From CAZSLZ01 sp964607865 (lineage in GTDB: Bacteria; Vulcanimicrobiota; JAJTBE01; CAZSLZ01), in the NCBI GenBank assembly GCA_964607865.1, contig CAZSLZ010000131.1:1-8875 (forward strand): a DNA stretch of 8,875 nucleotides, written 5' to 3'. Position 1 is the stretch's first letter; the number at the start of each line of letters is the position of its first letter. Below the pieces are notes generated by a model. It did not search any database. It was given only the letters and a program-made list of their open reading frames with translations, and was not told the DNA's origin. The position numbers and the translations under genes were made by a program. Positions 6,249-8,875 of this stretch are shown here, piece after piece.

Positions 6249-6276
6249 AAAATTCCGGTTACCCGGATCCCTCCCT
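6249..6276 (-). promoter_or_regulatory. Shine-Dalgarno and start codon separated by a GNRA-capped hairpin
   Basis: On the minus strand AAGGGAGG(G) (6276-6269) is the only strong Shine-Dalgarno, 20 bases before the ATG at 6248. Between them lies a perfect 5-bp stem, TCCGG/CCGGA, closed by a GTAA loop (6267-6254). When folded, the 14 bases are looped out and the effective spacing becomes 6 bases, near ideal. No alternative in-frame start lies between. The arrangement would make translation depend on the hairpin and could be a control point. Confidence 0.6.
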
Positions 6277-6284
6277 TCTAAGTT

Positions 6285-8159
6285 TTATCCTTCTTCCCAC
6301 ACCGATGTTAATGAAGTGTCACCGGGAACCTTGTAATTTCTTACATAGTCCCTTCCATATTTCACCAGATACAAATGTATGTTTTCACGATTTCTTAAAT
6401 AATACCAGAGATTATAATCATAAGCTTCAGCACAGCAACGGGTACACTCCTTCATCATCTCGTCGATGGCTTCATCGTCCATACCAGTTTTTGCCCTGTA
6501 ATGGAGATTGGTTGACAACTCTTCGGAATCTTCCACAACCTCAAGGATACCGAATTTCTCCGCTTCCCGGCACAGAATACTGTGTTTTCCCAGGGTAAAC
6601 ACCGAACGGCCATAGGAATCAATTATTGTCTTGTTCTCTATAATTGTATCGATGGTTTTTCTGGCTTCTTCTCTGGTTTCTGTGGGAAAACCAAAAAAAA
6701 TATAAGCAAAATTCCATAATTTGGCATTATGGGCATTCTTTAAAACTTCAAAACGATTCTGGAAATCCACCCCTTTATTTATCAGCCTGTGAATTCGCCG
6801 CGAACCTGACTCCAACCCCCATAAAACCATGGTTAACCCGCTCTTATGCAGCAACTTCAACAATTCGGGGGTAAAATCGTCCTCCAGCCGGCCGTTACAG
6901 AACCAATTGATGTTTAAACCTTCATCTATGAACCGCTGCGCCATTTTTCTCATGTAACCGGGACGGATGGATTCATCTATAAACTCAAAATTTCTTACTC
7001 CGTGTAAATCTCTTGAATATTTTATTTCTTCGATTAACCTGTCCAGGCTTTTAATGTCGTGTTTTATTCCATAATCGGTATCACAGAAGGAGCATTTCCC
7101 CCAGTAACAGCCCTTGCTGGACTGAAGGCACATTACAATATCTGGAGTAAAATACAAATGCACAGGCAGCCCGGTGGGGTCCTGGAAACCTATGTTGTCC
7201 AGTTTTTCCGGGTCCTGGCAAAAAGTATATTTAACCTTTTCTTCATCGTCAGGGGCATAATAAAGCAAATCGGGAACATTTTTAAAACCGTTGCCCTTGT
7301 GTAATTCTTCCACCATAATCAGAACCTGCTTTTCTCCCTCACCCAGGCTTATCGAATGACAGAAGTTTTCAAAAAATTCAGGGCGTTTCATCAGGGTGTT
7401 TTTAACCCGCATGAAGAAATTTCCACCGATATTAATCCTTGCATTTTTCCCTACCCTTTCCTTCAGCATCCTTGCAAGGGTCAAGCCTCCCAGAACCTGG
7501 GAAAAGGAATTTATGGAAATGCCTATTAAATCGGCATCAACTTCGAGAATTTCATCAAGCTTACGTTCATAAAACTTATAGAACATATTTTCATTGCGAC
7601 TATTGGCATACTCTATAAGGTAATTCGTTTCCAGCATCATCTGGGGCTGTTCGAAATTGTTTAATGACAACCTGGCAGGATGAAAAGGCAGTGAAGCCTT
7701 CTCCAGAGATTTCTCTATTACATACATGGCATCCATTAATAAATCGGCTTGGTAAAACCTGCGGGGATCTCTCAGAGTCTCCTTGGCATCCAGTATCATT
7801 TCAGGTAACCTGTCCGCCAGCGATGCATTTTCTTCAAAAAATTTCTCCATAGCCAGCATTCTCATAGCTTCAATATGAAATTCAAGAGAGTTATCCTGTA
7901 TCAACAATTTAAGAGGCGCCTGGCTTTTCATAAAACCATAATCCATATTGATTTTCTGACGAATATATTGCAGGTACTCTGGTGAAAGAATTGTATCGTA
8001 ATATTCTACATTCAGGTCTTTCAATACAACATTATGCCCAGCTTTTCTGAGATGGCCTGCTAAAGACATAATTGAAAAATGAGGGTTCTGTGGCGTCCAC
8101 TGGGGGGGAAATAAAAATAAGGTTGTAAAATCCATGTTTTTGATTTTATCTGAAGGCAT
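6285..8159 (-). CDS. B12-binding-domain radical SAM protein
   Basis: The protein has 624 residues. The N-terminus (about 12-55, LFLFPPQWTPQNP then SLAGHLRKAGHNV) starts a cobalamin-binding Rossmann-type domain. It resumes at about 208-290 with IGISINSFS, INIGG and SLGEGEKQ. Between the two lies a helical insertion of about 150 residues. The radical SAM barrel follows: the 4Fe-4S cysteines are C351, C356 and C359, spaced Cx4Cx2C. FEFIDES is at 391-397, the SAM-contacting GLESGS at 448-453, and FFGFPTET at 488-495. The C-terminal region has a further cysteine group, C572, C575 and C576. The ATG at 8159 is preceded by AAAGGA about 11 bases upstream; the later ATG (residue 9) has no ribosome site. 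The family uses SAM, an iron-sulfur cluster and usually cobalamin for radical methylation or rearrangement. The substrate cannot be read from the sequence. Co-transcription with both minus-strand neighbours is likely. Confidence 0.9.
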   Translation of the reverse strand: MPSDKIKNMDFTTLFLFPPQWTPQNPHFSIMSLAGHLRKAGHNVVLKDLNVEYYDTILSPEYLQYIRQKINMDYGFMKSQAPLKLLIQDNSLEFHIEAMRMLAMEKFFEENASLADRLPEMILDAKETLRDPRRFYQADLLMDAMYVIEKSLEKASLPFHPARLSLNNFEQPQMMLETNYLIEYANSRNENMFYKFYERKLDEILEVDADLIGISINSFSQVLGGLTLARMLKERVGKNARINIGGNFFMRVKNTLMKRPEFFENFCHSISLGEGEKQVLIMVEELHKGNGFKNVPDLLYYAPDDEEKVKYTFCQDPEKLDNIGFQDPTGLPVHLYFTPDIVMCLQSSKGCYWGKCSFCDTDYGIKHDIKSLDRLIEEIKYSRDLHGVRNFEFIDESIRPGYMRKMAQRFIDEGLNINWFCNGRLEDDFTPELLKLLHKSGLTMVLWGLESGSRRIHRLINKGVDFQNRFEVLKNAHNAKLWNFAYIFFGFPTETREEARKTIDTIIENKTIIDSYGRSVFTLGKHSILCREAEKFGILEVVEDSEELSTNLHYRAKTGMDDEAIDEMMKECTRCCAEAYDYNLWYYLRNRENIHLYLVKYGRDYVRNYKVPGDTSLTSVWEEG

Positions 8160-8216
8160 AAAAAAACTATTCCTTTGATAATGATAAAAGAGAAAATGGA
8201 ATTTAATTCAATAAAA

Positions 8217-8516
8217 TTATTCTTTTGCTTTTTCAGGAGGCCAGGGATCACCAAGTTTAATTTCTCCCCGTTCAACTCTTTCGCAATAATCCACAAAATG
8301 TGCCATTTCATCTAAAATCGGCATCATTTTTCCGTGCCGGAGTTCTTCTATTTCTGCAATTATTTCATCATGGCGTTCCAGGTTCTTCCTGGCTTTTTCC
8401 TTAGAACCATGTATCTGCAACTCCAGCAGTTCTTCCTGAAGCTGCTTTTCCTTCATCATATATTCATTAAAGAGTTTTATCTTTTCGGCAACTTCTTCCT
8501 GAGTGAAAAGTTTCAT
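8217..8516 (-). CDS. Small coiled-coil protein of unknown function
   Basis: The protein has 99 residues from the ATG at 8516 (MKLFTQEE). A longer reading from a TTG at 8600 is unlikely, because the -10 promoter element overlaps that codon and transcription would start after it. The extra 28 residues are also of spacer-like composition. The chosen start has GGGGT about 9 bases upstream (8531-8527), similar to the site of the Met-rich gene. The protein is almost entirely helical and charged (Glu, Lys, Leu), with a likely antiparallel coiled coil over about residues 5-75 and a Pro-rich end (DPWPPEK). There is no signal peptide or membrane segment, and the only cysteine is in VDYCERV. I do not recognise the family. 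It is the first gene of the minus-strand unit, 57 bases before the radical SAM start, with no terminator between. A partner or adaptor role is possible but unproven. Confidence 0.75.
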   Translation of the reverse strand: MKLFTQEEVAEKIKLFNEYMMKEKQLQEELLELQIHGSKEKARKNLERHDEIIAEIEELRHGKMMPILDEMAHFVDYCERVERGEIKLGDPWPPEKAKE

Positions 8517-8560
8517 TGAATAATTACCCCACTTATTAATAATACTGATTACATATTTAT

Positions 8561-8583
8561 TTATGTTGCCATTTTTTCCTTCT
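8561..8583 (-). other. Three-codon leader ORF with good Shine-Dalgarno
   Basis: On the minus strand AGAAGG (8583-8578) lies 5 bases before an ATG (8572-8570) that opens Met-Ala-Thr and a TAA stop (8563-8561). It sits in the predicted 5' leader of the 99-residue gene, 44 bases before its ATG, and has a better Shine-Dalgarno than the gene itself. It may be a minimal regulatory uORF, a standby ribosome site, or chance. Confidence 0.3.
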
Positions 8584-8591
8584 AAAATAGC

Positions 8592-8597
8592 ATTATA
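8592..8597 (-). promoter_or_regulatory. -10 element of the minus-strand operon promoter
   Basis: A perfect TATAAT (minus strand 8597-8592) follows the T-run of the preceding terminator by only a few bases. No convincing -35 hexamer is present 16-18 bases upstream, where the terminator stem lies. Transcription would begin near 8585, giving a leader of about 68 bases before the ATG at 8516. Confidence 0.5.
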
Positions 8598-8600
8598 CAA

Positions 8601-8621
8601 ACAAAAAAGCCCTTTCGGGCT
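8601..8621 (-). terminator. Intrinsic terminator of the upstream minus-strand gene
   Basis: On the minus strand AGCCC, a GAAA tetraloop and GGGCT (8621-8608) are followed by a run of T (8608-8603). It lies 5 bases after the TGA of the partial gene and separates that gene from the operon to its left. Confidence 0.85.
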
Positions 8622-8626
8622 ATTTA

Positions 8627-8875
8627 TCAGGAAGGGCCGTTTATGGGACGGTAATCGCCTTTTTTGTAATCTCTCAATAACCTCGTCAGAGAATTGACCC
8701 TATCCATGTATAACAACTTCTTCCAGGGGGTCCAACCGCCAGCTTCAAAATATTTTTTTACCCCTTTTGTGTGGGCGAGGTACCGGGCAAGATAATCTTT
8801 TTCGTCAAAATTGTAAGCTTTGCTTTTAATGCCTTCATGTAATTGTTCCTCGGCAGCATTGAAAAAATCTCTTCC
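8627..8875 (-). CDS. C-terminal part of an unrecognised protein, 5' end outside window
   Basis: The minus-strand frame is open from the window edge (8875) to a TGA at 8629-8627, giving 82 residues. They are hydrophilic, Lys- and Tyr-rich and mainly helical, with aromatic stretches such as YFEAGGWTPWKKLLYMDRV and a short tail ending NGPS. There is no membrane segment, no cysteine and no motif I can place. Coding status is supported by the uninterrupted frame to the edge and by the intrinsic terminator placed directly after the stop. The full length and start are unknown. Confidence 0.75.
   Translation of the reverse strand, partial: GRDFFNAAEEQLHEGIKSKAYNFDEKDYLARYLAHTKGVKKYFEAGGWTPWKKLLYMDRVNSLTRLLRDYKKGDYRPINGPS

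Noticed and set aside
8517..8600. N-terminal extension of the small coiled-coil protein from TTG 8600
   Set aside because: The TATAAT at 8597-8592 overlaps this start, so the transcript would begin after it. The encoded 28 residues look like spacer, and ATG 8516 has a ribosome site.

Overview
The window is bacterial chromosomal DNA of fairly low GC content, with AT-rich spacers, Shine-Dalgarno-led genes, TTG/ATG starts and hairpin-plus-T-run terminators. The phylum cannot be fixed from what is visible. A YhaO/YhaN-type pair is typical of Firmicutes but also occurs elsewhere, and the remaining genes have no clear lineage marker. There are no rRNA, tRNA, CRISPR or transposase genes.

Layout. 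(1) 3-3642, plus strand: the C-terminal end of an SbcD/Mre11-like (YhaO-type) nuclease subunit overlaps by 11 bases a complete Rad50/SbcC-like (YhaN-type) ATPase. The ATPase has two membrane-spanning segments where a Rad50 zinc hook would sit. (2) 3643-4358: about 700 bases without a gene, but full of secondary structure. It holds alternative hairpins after yhaN, a compact four-helix locus (3897-3973), and a REP/MITE-like inverted-repeat element whose two 37-base arms are themselves hairpins (4049-4175). (3) 4359-5252, plus strand: a strikingly Met/Gly-rich 297-residue protein (50 Met, no Cys) with a folded central domain carrying a dockerin-like calcium-loop motif. It ends at a strong, probably bidirectional terminator. 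(4) 5325-8516, minus strand: a probable three-gene operon, read from right to left. It encodes a small coiled-coil protein (99 aa), a B12-binding-type radical SAM protein (624 aa) and a protein built of about eight degenerate 26-residue YD-like repeats (307 aa). (5) 8627-8875, minus strand: the C-terminal end of an unrecognised gene, closed by its own intrinsic terminator just ahead of the operon promoter.

How they may work together. The YhaO-YhaN pair would form an ATP-driven nuclease complex, probably tethered to the membrane. The minus-strand genes look co-transcribed, with gaps of 57 and 36 bases, but nothing shows that the repeat protein is the radical SAM enzyme's substrate. The Met-rich gene is a separate unit converging on that operon. 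The points most worth a second look are the Met/Gly-rich protein, the GNRA-capped hairpin sitting exactly between the Shine-Dalgarno and start codon of the repeat-protein gene, and the four-helix intergenic locus.
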